Origin: Rikenella microfusus DSM 15922
GTDB lineage: Bacteria; Bacteroidota; Bacteroidia; Bacteroidales; Rikenellaceae
Length of the DNA: 64,000 nt
Assembly (NCBI RefSeq): GCF_000427365.1
Contig: NZ_KE386488.1
Coordinates: 2,205,882-2,269,881 of the forward strand
Direction of reading: 5' to 3'
This document shows positions 36,900 to 45,670 of the stretch, piece by piece. The stretch's first letter is position 1. Every line of letters begins with the position of its first letter. The position numbers and the translations under genes were made by a program. Under the pieces are notes generated by a model. That model saw only the letters and a list, made by a program, of their open reading frames with translations, was not told the DNA's origin and made no database searches.

Positions 36900-37747
36900 A
36901 TACCGTCAACGTGTCGATCTCGTCGTTTCGCGGATATTACGTGAAAGATTGGACGACGGAAAGATGACCCGAGTCCAGACTGTAGAGGTTTTGAAATAGC
37001 TCTGTACCGCACTGGAGTACCTCCACGCACAACAGATCGTCCACCGGGATATCAAGCCGGAGAACATCCTTCTGACCCGTAATGGTGGTCAGGTGAAAGT
37101 AATCGACTTCAGTCTGGCGGATGCGGATTCATATGCCGTGTTGAAGGGGGCGGCGGGTACGCGACGCTATGCGGCGCCGGAACAACTGGCTGACGGGATC
37201 ATTGATTGCCGGGCTGATTTGTATGCGCTGGGGCGGATTATGGAGGATTTCCGGACTGTTGGGTTAGCTTCGCCTGCGGTGCGTCGGCTTGTCCGACGGT
37301 GCACGGCGCTGGACCGCTCAAAGCGTCCGGCGAGTGCCCAATATCGATGCGAGACTGGAACGTCGCAACAGGGGATGGATCGTTGTATTGCTCGTACTAT
37401 TCCTGAGCGGCCTCTTGTTTATGTGGCCGTTGGGTAAAGGTCCGATAGCGACCCGCGATACGATCGTCCGGATCGATACGGTACGCATTATCGAGAAAGA
37501 CACCGCTGTGACCCAGCAATTGGATCGGATACAACACCGGGAAGCCATCTTTCAAGGAATTCATCGGGGAATGGTTGCTTTGATCTGGCGGCGTATCGTT
37601 GCGGCTACAGCTGCGCTGGATACCTTGGTGCTTTTGCTTTCAGCCCCCAATCCGGCTAATACGATGTTCCATGTCTCGGGTCTGCCGATTCGCCAGGCGG
37701 CGAGGGCGTGGTATGAGGTGCAATTACGCAACCAATTGCCGGAATGA
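36900..37747 (+). pseudogene. Decayed Ser/Thr protein kinase with membrane anchor
   Basis: The frame reads [20 protein letters not shown], then [10 protein letters not shown] (DFG changed to DFS), [11 protein letters not shown] and DLYALGRIM, all clear Hanks-type kinase landmarks. An in-frame TAG at 36,997-36,999 cuts the catalytic domain, and the N-terminal lobe with the ATP loop is missing. The frame shifts near 37,330 to one that continues as a transmembrane segment ([20 protein letters not shown]) and a periplasmic tail ending at 37,747. GC content here is closer to the core than to the flanking cargo, so it may be an older insertion. Confidence 0.75.
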
Positions 37748-37905
37748 GGTTCGTAATCGTCAGCGTATCAGTAATTTCAGAATACGTTGGATATGACGAT
37801 TATTCGCAAAGTGATGACCTATGAGCAACAGACAATGCCGAAGGGTCAGCGGGTGGCATATAGAAGAGGGCGCGAAATGAACTAGTTCACCATCATATGA
37901 AGAAT

Positions 37906-38751
37906 CTAATTATCAATGCGACGTTTGGAATTCGTTATGTATTTTCTACCTGAGACAGGGCCGACATAATATTGTTCATTTAGAAAATTGAGAATCTCTT
38001 TACATGCTTTTTTATCACATGGAAGATTTATTTTTCCATCGTGAACATCCAAGACTAGACCAAATAATCTGCGAGCTTTCCGATATATTTTTTCGGAATG
38101 GACAGTATCCAGAATACCTGCATTAGATATGAGAGCGATTTGTTTCCTAATAATTGTATCGGCGTTAGCTTGCAGCCATGCTGAGTCAACCTCAATAATA
38201 GGATGTGCTGAAAAAGTTGATAGATCTTCGTTAGTTGCCTCTTTATAGAAATCTAACAGACTAAATATTCTATTCCCATTACGGTAGGAATAAAAATAAA
38301 ATTTATCGTCTCGATATATTCCATCGACATGATTGTCAAGAATAAATGCGTCGTTCGTCAATTTATGATAGGTGTTGTTACTATAACAAAGAACTTTTTT
38401 GTTGGACAGAAGCTTTCTCGAATCGAAATTCTGGAAATAATATACATTATCTTCAAACCAGAATAACGTCTTAATCATATCCACACCTAAATTGAGTTCC
38501 TGTATTCCAAATGCATCACGTACTGCCTCTGAAATGGCTGGATCAAGCTCCATCGAGACAAAAAATATTTCTCCTTTGTCCAACACATAATTACCCTCAA
38601 ATTCTATTTGATCCAGACCATTGTCAGACAAATCCCCGGCATGATCAATAAATGCCCGGCGAACCTCGGTTGTTATATCTTGCGTCAGATTGATTTTTCG
38701 CAGTTGACCATCTGTCAAGATTGCAAAAAAATTACAAGTCAATTCATTCAT
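37906..38751 (-). CDS. kwaB: Kiwa-like defence protein KwaB (DUF4868)
   Basis: 281 aa. The DUF4868 pattern is clear: KTLFWFEDNVYYFQNFDSRK, DAFILDNHVDGIYRDDKFYF, then RIFSLLDFYKEATNEDLSTF. The C-terminal block ends INLPCDKKACKEILNFLNEQ and RKYITNSKRRI. In the Kiwa system, membrane protein KwaA senses phage attachment and DNA-binding KwaB blocks replication or late transcription. The gene follows the four-helix protein by 13 bp in the same order as known kwaAB pairs. No signal peptide. The family assignment is by recognition, not by search. AT-rich relative to the core. Confidence 0.82.
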   Translation of the reverse strand: MNELTCNFFAILTDGQLRKINLTQDITTEVRRAFIDHAGDLSDNGLDQIEFEGNYVLDKGEIFFVSMELDPAISEAVRDAFGIQELNLGVDMIKTLFWFEDNVYYFQNFDSRKLLSNKKVLCYSNNTYHKLTNDAFILDNHVDGIYRDDKFYFYSYRNGNRIFSLLDFYKEATNEDLSTFSAHPIIEVDSAWLQANADTIIRKQIALISNAGILDTVHSEKIYRKARRLFGLVLDVHDGKINLPCDKKACKEILNFLNEQYYVGPVSGRKYITNSKRRIDN

Positions 38752-38764
38752 AATAACTTCGGTG

Positions 38765-39358
38765 TTAGTGAGACATATTTAGAAGAAGATAGTCCGTTAA
38801 ATGTACATACTTCGTGACATCCTTTTTATTGATGATTTTAGCCTTAGATAACAGAATTAATGTTACGCCGGCTGAAGTTTTAACCTTATAATGCCTATAA
38901 CCAAATACCCATAATACAGGATTATGACTGTAAGAGTTTTTATTAACAAGAATAACCAGAATATAGATAAAAAGCATCCCCCACATATACATTCGATGCT
39001 TACCAATATCCGAGAATAAATTTAAAGCCGGTAAAAAATAGCCGATTAAAATCGGAACGATATTTCCACTGTCAGAACTTTCTATCGAATCAATCACGAT
39101 AGAATGGATTGTTAATTTATCCTTCGCCCATCTAATCATCCAAACCAATAACAGGATAAAGCAAAGAAAAATCAACAATGACGTGATTGTAGGTAACAAA
39201 ACAAGTCTTAAACTATCAGTGATTACGCATACAAAAGTATCGTTTTTAGGCAATGTGTATTTTTGAGCCTCCTGAATAACTGTAACGATCCAATAAACCA
39301 GTAGGAACGGAGAAAATGCAGAGGCTGTCAGAATGAATTTTACGAAATTTGATAGCAT
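38765..39358 (-). CDS. kwaA: Kiwa-like defence membrane protein KwaA
   Basis: 197 aa from ATG 39,358. The frame is open for 23 more codons, but those overlap the upstream gene and precede the first hydrophobic helix. Four transmembrane helices: KFILTASAFSPFLLVYWIV, LPTITSLLIFLCFILLLVWM, VPILIGYFLPALNLF and MYMWGMLFIYILVILV. A cytoplasmic tail follows with NPVLWVFGYRHYKVKTSAGV. Helix number, size and tail motif fit KwaA, and kwaB follows directly. No -7 box was found in the 55 bp upstream, so expression may come from the preceding peptide-cluster operon. Confidence 0.78.
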   Translation of the reverse strand: MLSNFVKFILTASAFSPFLLVYWIVTVIQEAQKYTLPKNDTFVCVITDSLRLVLLPTITSLLIFLCFILLLVWMIRWAKDKLTIHSIVIDSIESSDSGNIVPILIGYFLPALNLFSDIGKHRMYMWGMLFIYILVILVNKNSYSHNPVLWVFGYRHYKVKTSAGVTLILLSKAKIINKKDVTKYVHLTDYLLLNMSH

Positions 39359-39413
39359 AATTACATAAAGTTTCAAATTCTGGGCTCGACTGAGTAAGGC
39401 ATAATATCTCGAA

Positions 39414-41450
39414 TCACCACCAAACAACCTGATTGTTTTGCCAAGTAAATATGCGTTGTTCCTTGCCGTGAGTCAGATTCCGGATCAAATACAATGCACC
39501 CTTGGGAGCGTTATCCCATTCCACAGAATATCCCAGGGCTTTTTTCTTTCCTAGAGAAACCCAATCATTGTCCCAATACCACATCTCATATATACATCCA
39601 GGCCAAATTTCATTCATATCGGTTCGGACACAATAAGCAATCGAAGTAATACGCCGCTGAGCCTCTAAATCCAATACCGCTGACGTCCCATAAGGTTCTG
39701 CCGTAACGTAATAACTTAACGGATCACCATCGAACAAAGCTTTCGGGGCGTTTGCCGGCAAGCGTCCTGGTGTCCCACTCGTTTTCCCGGTCAGTAACAC
39801 CGTATCTTCATAGAATCGGATCTCCGCCAGATTTGCAAACGAGCTATCAGGAGCCACATAACGCAGATAGCGGAAAGTACCAGATTGTTCCACCGGATGA
39901 GATTGAAAAGGATGATCCTGAACAGATGTGATCTTGTGGAGGATGGTAGCATCTGAGAAATTCGGATGGTTAGCTCCCTCGAACCGTCCTCCGATAACAC
40001 GTTGAGCAAATTCCGCGAATTGCTCGTGTTGCGGATATTTGCGATACAGTATAACCTTTTGAGTATGTTTGGCATCCGCCACCAAACGCTCCGACATTCC
40101 GTCAGTATGGAGAATGAACGGTGCTTGAGCGGGATATTTTGTCCCCTTCAGGTAAAAAATCGGTAAGTAAACGATGCCATCTCCGATACCGATATAAGGT
40201 GGGTCGGTTTTCCTATCCACCATAATGTTATTGCCGATTTCGGTTCCTTTACGAATGGGAGAGCCGCAACCCATATTCCGGAATTCTGCACAGCCTTTAT
40301 GTTTCTCGGCATACGCCACCGGAACCCATGAAGTATTATTAAAGCATGATAACCAAATCAGCCGCCCGGGACTCTTCAAATCTTCGATTTTCACGTCTGC
40401 TACCCGCATATGATACTGCGTTGTCACATCCTCCATATCGTAGCCGGAAAAAAAGTCCGGTATATCTTCCGTCTCTCGAAACCGATACAGAACGTCGCTC
40501 CGAAGTAGTGAGAAGCGTTTGCGGTATATTTTGGGGACTTTATCTTTCATGACTAGAATCCCTCGCTTCTGATATCCTATGCCCTCACATTTACCCTCAG
40601 GCAGAATGATGCTGTTCCATGCATGCGTCGAACTCCGGTTACCCCATGCCGGAATGAAATCCATACCGGCGGGAATACCTCGAGAGCGGAATACCTTGGC
40701 GGAGTACTGCGTAAGTGTACCGCATGCCCCACTGCCCACCGTTTCCATATCACTCAAGGTAAGCGGTAATGGATAGTGCAGAATACCGGTACCATAATCC
40801 AGCCCGCTATTGTTGATCAACACGATACCCCATTTCAGTATACTGTCAATGCTCTGGAGCATATCTTCACCAGGACGCTCTAGAGTCAGGGCTAAAGCGC
40901 GCCAGTCTTCGAGTTCTTCATTCCCTTCCCTGTACGGCAAAACCCATTCGCAAAAATCTTCAAACGAGTACCGTTCATGCCATGGTGTTTTTTCCCATGC
41001 CGCGAACGATTCATCGATATTGCGGATCAGGTAATCTGCGGATACGGTTTCCAAATCGGGGCGTATGACATAGCTGACCGGCGAAGCAGACAACATGGAG
41101 TCAATCCTGGTCCGGATTATATCCACCTGTGGGTCTGCCTTTTGGTCGGCTGTCAATGCTCCCAATTCGGCCAGCAGACACCGATAGCGATCGTGATTCA
41201 GAGCCGTGACAGTGTTCTTGCCCGGCATGTTGGCGATCAGGAAGTAGGCTGCTTGTAGTTTCTGGCTATCTTCAGGCGCTTGATAATGTCTGAGTACTTT
41301 TTCGAGCTCGACCCGGTTCTTTCCGGCCTGAGACAGAGCTTCTTCCGCAAGGGCTTTATTGTCGGGGACATGGCCTCTATTGGGGGATTGGCATCCCCCC
41401 AGGATACAACAACAGGCTATGGTAGTGCAAAATAAAAGGATATGCCGCAT
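39414..41450 (-). CDS. Transglutaminase-like lipoprotein with discoidin-like domain
   Basis: 678 aa. The signal peptide has lipobox ILGGC (Cys20), so it is a lipoprotein. A helical region (25-200) precedes a transglutaminase-like core with Cys243 (GSGACGTLTQYSAKVFRSRG), His276 (SSTHAWNS) and an acidic partner further on. The C-terminus (about 535-640) resembles an F5/8-type-C fold (ALFDGDPLSYYVTAEPYGTS). The fold may cleave or cross-link peptides outside the inner membrane. It begins 12 bp after the PqqD/M50 gene on the same strand, suggesting a role in processing or capturing the exported peptide. Related lipoproteins exist in other Bacteroidota without known function. Confidence 0.78.
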   Translation of the reverse strand: MRHILLFCTTIACCCILGGCQSPNRGHVPDNKALAEEALSQAGKNRVELEKVLRHYQAPEDSQKLQAAYFLIANMPGKNTVTALNHDRYRCLLAELGALTADQKADPQVDIIRTRIDSMLSASPVSYVIRPDLETVSADYLIRNIDESFAAWEKTPWHERYSFEDFCEWVLPYREGNEELEDWRALALTLERPGEDMLQSIDSILKWGIVLINNSGLDYGTGILHYPLPLTLSDMETVGSGACGTLTQYSAKVFRSRGIPAGMDFIPAWGNRSSTHAWNSIILPEGKCEGIGYQKRGILVMKDKVPKIYRKRFSLLRSDVLYRFRETEDIPDFFSGYDMEDVTTQYHMRVADVKIEDLKSPGRLIWLSCFNNTSWVPVAYAEKHKGCAEFRNMGCGSPIRKGTEIGNNIMVDRKTDPPYIGIGDGIVYLPIFYLKGTKYPAQAPFILHTDGMSERLVADAKHTQKVILYRKYPQHEQFAEFAQRVIGGRFEGANHPNFSDATILHKITSVQDHPFQSHPVEQSGTFRYLRYVAPDSSFANLAEIRFYEDTVLLTGKTSGTPGRLPANAPKALFDGDPLSYYVTAEPYGTSAVLDLEAQRRITSIAYCVRTDMNEIWPGCIYEMWYWDNDWVSLGKKKALGYSVEWDNAPKGALYLIRNLTHGKEQRIFTWQNNQVVWW

Positions 41451-41462
41451 AGATTCGAAGTA

Positions 41463-42713
41463 TTAGTTATCCTGGCTGGACTCACACGTTGTTTTCTTAC
41501 GTTTGAATGATTTTACGAGTGCTAATCCCAAGTTGAAAATCAGGTAGGCGCACAACCCCATAAAGAGTAGCTGTACGAACACGGCTCGTAGGGTGCCGAA
41601 ATCCGGCATCTTGCCAAACGACAGCGATAATATGACTTCTCGCGCCTTTGCTGGGAATGTATCGATAAATGACCCGATAAAATGCGGAATCACATAGACG
41701 AAATAGTAAATGAAAAATAGGTTCACGATAACAGAGTAGATGACGAAGAAAATTTTCTCCGTTTGACGCATGGTCAGTAAAAACGGTCTTTTCATCTGCC
41801 GCCTCTTTCCCGGACTGCTAAACAGATAGGCGAATAGTTCACGGCTTCGCCCTCTAAGATTAGGAACGCCCAGCAAATCGGACATGACCCAATATCCGTC
41901 GAATTTAAAGAATGGATTGAGCGTGAATATGAAATTGAAGTTGATGATCACGATACAGTATTTCAGTAGTTCGCTGTCTGTAAGCAGATAAATGACCAGT
42001 AGCGGAATCAGGAAGATTAATTGAAAATATACTCCGGCGAAGTTGATCACGGTTCTTTTTTTTCGTGAAAGAGTCCAGACATTGGAAATGTCTGTATAGA
42101 AAACTGGAAATATCAGATAGATGGCGAAACCGATCGGACCGTGGTCAACTCTGAAGAATTTGCAGGCTGCTGCGTGACCAAGTTCGTGGAACATAGAAGA
42201 GAAAAGAAACAGGACTACCAATCCCATTAATATGGGTGCCGTCATGTCGTCTATGAAAAAATCCATTGTAGTCCCGGTAAAGAACATCACCTCCAATACT
42301 GCAACAAGAAGCAATACAGGAAGAATCACTCCGAAATGGAATAACCCTTTCAGCGGCTCGGAGCAGTGGCTAATCACATTTTCCGACAATAGATCTTTTC
42401 GGAATAAGAATGCTTTCGTCCGTTTGCTCCCTTTGGCCTTGGGTACAAACAATGGGGAAATGCACGTTTGCATCAAAATCACGAACTCCTCGGAAGTATA
42501 CGATCTGCCACGCTTCTTTGAAAATCTTTCAACAGCATCTTCTATGGATATGCACTCCTGCAGCGAAACGATCAGGTCTACCACAGGCTCACTAACCTCG
42601 AAATGCTGTCCATTGCGGGATACGACATACCTGCGCCGGGAGTTCGAAGTTTCCAACGTATGGATCGTTATCTCTTTTAGGCCTTCACTACTATATGTAT
42701 ATGTCGTGGTCAT
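41463..42713 (-). CDS. PqqD/M50-type membrane metalloprotease of peptide maturation
   Basis: 416 aa. The N-terminal 85 residues look like a PqqD-type leader-recognition domain (VVSRNGQHFEVSEPVVDLIV). Six or more transmembrane helices follow. The M50 zinc site is MFHELGHAA (His176, Glu177, His180), with the distal ligand motif NPFFKFDGYW (Asp272). This arrangement occurs in peptide-modification clusters, where the protease cuts or exports the product within the membrane. The 66-aa precursor gene lies 67 bp upstream, behind a hairpin with T-run. Function in this cluster inferred. Confidence 0.85.
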   Translation of the reverse strand: MTTTYTYSSEGLKEITIHTLETSNSRRRYVVSRNGQHFEVSEPVVDLIVSLQECISIEDAVERFSKKRGRSYTSEEFVILMQTCISPLFVPKAKGSKRTKAFLFRKDLLSENVISHCSEPLKGLFHFGVILPVLLLVAVLEVMFFTGTTMDFFIDDMTAPILMGLVVLFLFSSMFHELGHAAACKFFRVDHGPIGFAIYLIFPVFYTDISNVWTLSRKKRTVINFAGVYFQLIFLIPLLVIYLLTDSELLKYCIVIINFNFIFTLNPFFKFDGYWVMSDLLGVPNLRGRSRELFAYLFSSPGKRRQMKRPFLLTMRQTEKIFFVIYSVIVNLFFIYYFVYVIPHFIGSFIDTFPAKAREVILSLSFGKMPDFGTLRAVFVQLLFMGLCAYLIFNLGLALVKSFKRKKTTCESSQDN

Positions 42714-42723
42714 TTACTGAACG

Positions 42724-42754
42724 AAAAAGCCATATCATTGTCCATGATATGGCT
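42724..42754 (-). terminator. Attenuator between the precursor-peptide gene and the protease gene
   Basis: A perfect 10-bp stem (AGCCATATCA with TGATATGGCT) and 7-nt loop, followed on the minus strand by TTTTTCG. Partial termination here would give much more precursor transcript than maturation-gene transcript, a common pattern in RiPP operons. Confidence 0.8.
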
Positions 42755-42780
42755 GTCGACCGGAATATTCCGGAGGTACA

Positions 42781-42981
42781 TTAAAATTTCACTGTGACTG
42801 TAACGGTTATATCTCCATCCGAATCCACGTCAACCCCATTGTCATCAGCCAGACCCTGCACATTGAGCATGTTCGGCAACATGAGCGGGTCAGTTTCCAA
42901 ACGTTCGTCCAAAGTCTCCACTGAAAAGTCAGACCGGAGTTCTTCGTTTAACAGCGCCAGTTTGTCGTCTAATTTTTTCAT
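42781..42981 (-). CDS. Putative RiPP-like precursor peptide
   Basis: 66 aa, ATG 42,981. The N-terminal half is amphipathic and charged like a leader (MKKLDDKLALLNEELRSDFS). It ends with an acidic repetitive tail, NGVDVDSDGDITVTVTVKF. There is no Cys, so a lanthipeptide or sactipeptide core is unlikely; Asp/Val/Thr residues would be the modified ones, if any. It sits between its own promoter and an attenuator, directly before the PqqD/M50 gene. Nothing is known of the mature product, and a small structural or regulator protein is possible. The call rests on context and composition. Confidence 0.6.
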   Translation of the reverse strand: MKKLDDKLALLNEELRSDFSVETLDERLETDPLMLPNMLNVQGLADDNGVDVDSDGDITVTVTVKF

Positions 42982-43034
42982 GATCTCTTAATTTTAAAGT
43001 GATAAGATGTTTTTCACCCACTCTCTCTTTACTT

Positions 43035-43042
43035 CAAAGATA
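43035..43042 (-). promoter_or_regulatory. -7 box of the precursor-peptide operon
   Basis: TATCTTTG on the minus strand, a perfect match to TAnnTTTG, 54 bp upstream of the peptide start and in an AT-rich stretch. Confidence 0.65.
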
Positions 43043-43102
43043 GTCTTTTTTAAATTAAAAATAAATGTATTGAGTTATTTTTTGAGTTTAATTTGTGTAA
43101 CT

Positions 43103-45511
43103 CTACAATCGGTTTTTTTCGTCTTCGGCTCCGGACTGGATTACTTTTGATTTAACTGCTTTGCCTGCCTTGAAATTATACCTGACCGACATGACCAAGG
43201 TTCGGTAATTTTGCATGACAGAGGTCTGGCGGTAGTAGGTTGGGTCGTTAACTGTTATCGTCAAGCGCTGGGATTCGAACAGATCGTTGACCCCAACGGA
43301 ACAGGTCAGCCGATTTTCCATAAAGCTCCGCTTAAACGCCAGATCGACCCGGTAGGTGTGGTTGGATACGTAGTTCCCGGAGAGCGCAGGCGAGCGGTAG
43401 AATAGGGTTAGGTCTATATACCATTTGTCTCGGAGCGTGAAGATGTGATTCATGTTTCCCAAAAACATATTCTTGTGCCGCTTGATGCCTGTGACTTCCG
43501 TATTGACATTGATGTAGGTCAGCGAAGTGTTCATTTCCCACCACTTGAAAAAGTCGATCGGTAAAGAGAGGTTGACGAAATAATTCCGATTGTTTTGGAT
43601 ATTTTCCTCCCGATAGATGATAATGTCGGGATCCTGCGAATCGACAGTCGTGATTTGCGCAATGGCATCATTAATCAGCGTCATTCCTCCTGCCAGAGTG
43701 TATTTCTGGTTGAACACCCAAGTTAGACTCAGGTTGTTGAGATAGGATGGTCTCAGGTCTGGATTGCCTTCGATGTAAGCGTATTCGTTCATCGGAGTTC
43801 GGAACGGATTAAGATCCGAGAAGTTAGGCCTTCGTATCTTACGGCCATAGTTAAGTATCAAAATATGTTTCATGGACTTGACCAACGGCAGCATAATGTT
43901 GACGCTCGGAAACAGCCCAAAATAGTTCTGACTCGGTATGTGACCCACTTGGGTTGTCGTCGGCTCCGCATAAGTATACTCTCCACGAAGCCCAACCCCT
44001 AGTGACATGTTATTCTTGAAGCGAGTAGTGTAATTGACATACAGGGCTCCAATATTCTCAGCATATCGATTCATGCTGCTTAGGTTGTCGATTTCGTGCC
44101 ACCCACCTCGCTCATAGGAATAATCGGTCGTATTATCCATCAGGTTGTAATTGTATTTTGCCCCGGTTGATAACTTGGAACGTTCGCCCAACGGCAGGTC
44201 AAAATCGGCCGATACGGAGTAGAGATGATTAGTGGTGAAATAACGACTCCGGTACACGGTATCGTAATTTTGTTGCCCCGAGAAAATGCTATTATAGTTC
44301 GTGTTGTCGCCGACCTTACGGTAGTTGTAATCGAGTAACAGCTTAAAAAGCGAACCCCGGTCGTCCAAAGTCCAAAAATAGTTCCCCGACACTCCGACTC
44401 TGTCGGTAGCTGCCACTCCGAGGTACAGGCTCCGAACATCAGTCACGCCCGATTGTGGATCCGTTTGCTCCGTGAAATTATTGTGCGTATTGTCCCGGCT
44501 ATTCGATGCGTAGTTTACTTCGAGTCCAAGACTTTGCCGGTCGCTGATGTCGTATGTGCCTCCGACGACAAACCGCCAATAGTCACTCGTATCCCTACGT
44601 AATCCTTGCGATAATTGCGATATTCCAGACCCTGTTTTGAAAAGATTATCCTCCGAAACTTCACTCGTCATGTCGCTTCTGGAATAAGACAAGATTGTGT
44701 AAATATGGAACTTGTTCTGTCGATATTTGATATTGAACGAGGGTTCTGTACTCCAATATTTTCCTGAAGCCAGTGCCTGCTGATAACGCATGGAAATAGA
44801 GCCGTCCACTCCATTCTCTCGCTTTTTCTTTAATGTCAACTTGATCACTCCTCCGCCCATACTCGCATCATACTCAGAACCAGCAAATGGAATCACTTCG
44901 ATTTTTTGAATATCTTCAGCTTTGATATTATGCAAGTAATTCATCAAATCCTCACCTGTTTCCCGCAACAATCTTTCATTGACGATCACCCGGGTACCGC
45001 CACGACCATAAATGCTGATCCCGCTGTTCTGACCGACAACCACACCGGGAGCCAGTTGCAATAATTCCTGCGCGTCGCGTCCTACTGTTAGTGGCGAATC
45101 ACCCACGTGCATGATAAAACGGTCTGCCTCGCGGATAATCTTATTTCCCCGCACCACCACTTCTTCAGCCGCCAATACCGGCAAAGCCACCCTGAGTGTA
45201 TCCAGTCGCGTATTCGCAGATACAGAAAGTGAGGCGGTATGCAATTCCTTGCCCAGAAAGATCAGCACCATGCGGTAATTCCCCGGAAGCAGGGTACAAC
45301 TAAAATCCCCCTTTCTGTCAGTCAGTGCACCCACTGGCGGCAGGCTGTCTGCCGAAGAGAATGAGACGGCCAGATATTCCAATGGATTACCATCGGTGTC
45401 GTAAACCGTCCCGGAGACACGAATTGGCGGATTCTGAGCAAAAATACATCCCATTGCAAAAAGAGCAATGTTGATAATAGACAGGATAAAAACTTTTACC
45501 TGAAATTTCAT
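43103..45511 (-). CDS. TonB-dependent-receptor-like outer-membrane beta-barrel protein
   Basis: 802 aa from ATG 45,511. A signal peptide ends near FAQ. A CarboxypepD_reg-like domain follows (SGTVYDTDGNPLEYLAVSFS), then a plug region (GVVVGQNSGISIYGRGGTRV) and a long OMP_b-brl_3-type barrel rich in alternating aromatic strands. It probably moves a peptide or small molecule across the outer membrane, here possibly the mature product of the cluster. A TACATTTG -7 box at 45,546-45,539 supports the start over an ATG ten codons earlier. It is divergent from the ligase/TPR gene. Confidence 0.88.
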   Translation of the reverse strand: MKFQVKVFILSIINIALFAMGCIFAQNPPIRVSGTVYDTDGNPLEYLAVSFSSADSLPPVGALTDRKGDFSCTLLPGNYRMVLIFLGKELHTASLSVSANTRLDTLRVALPVLAAEEVVVRGNKIIREADRFIMHVGDSPLTVGRDAQELLQLAPGVVVGQNSGISIYGRGGTRVIVNERLLRETGEDLMNYLHNIKAEDIQKIEVIPFAGSEYDASMGGGVIKLTLKKKRENGVDGSISMRYQQALASGKYWSTEPSFNIKYRQNKFHIYTILSYSRSDMTSEVSEDNLFKTGSGISQLSQGLRRDTSDYWRFVVGGTYDISDRQSLGLEVNYASNSRDNTHNNFTEQTDPQSGVTDVRSLYLGVAATDRVGVSGNYFWTLDDRGSLFKLLLDYNYRKVGDNTNYNSIFSGQQNYDTVYRSRYFTTNHLYSVSADFDLPLGERSKLSTGAKYNYNLMDNTTDYSYERGGWHEIDNLSSMNRYAENIGALYVNYTTRFKNNMSLGVGLRGEYTYAEPTTTQVGHIPSQNYFGLFPSVNIMLPLVKSMKHILILNYGRKIRRPNFSDLNPFRTPMNEYAYIEGNPDLRPSYLNNLSLTWVFNQKYTLAGGMTLINDAIAQITTVDSQDPDIIIYREENIQNNRNYFVNLSLPIDFFKWWEMNTSLTYINVNTEVTGIKRHKNMFLGNMNHIFTLRDKWYIDLTLFYRSPALSGNYVSNHTYRVDLAFKRSFMENRLTCSVGVNDLFESQRLTITVNDPTYYRQTSVMQNYRTLVMSVRYNFKAGKAVKSKVIQSGAEDEKNRL

Positions 45512-45622
45512 ATATGAATGTAGTAATAAATGTAGGAACAAATGTACGTAATTTAATCAATGTGTTTTCGAAAATATTGCATTTGTACTTTATGTTGCAG
45601 CGACATTTAGAAACAATATTCG

Positions 45623-45630
45623 TATTTTTG
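45623..45630 (+). promoter_or_regulatory. -7 box of the ligase/TPR-radical SAM operon
   Basis: TATTTTTG fits TAnnTTTG and lies 40 bp before ATG 45,671. It is part of a divergent promoter region with the outer-membrane barrel gene. Confidence 0.5.
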
Positions 45631-45670
45631 CGACTAAACAGTAGCTGAATACAAAATAAAGATCGAGCAA

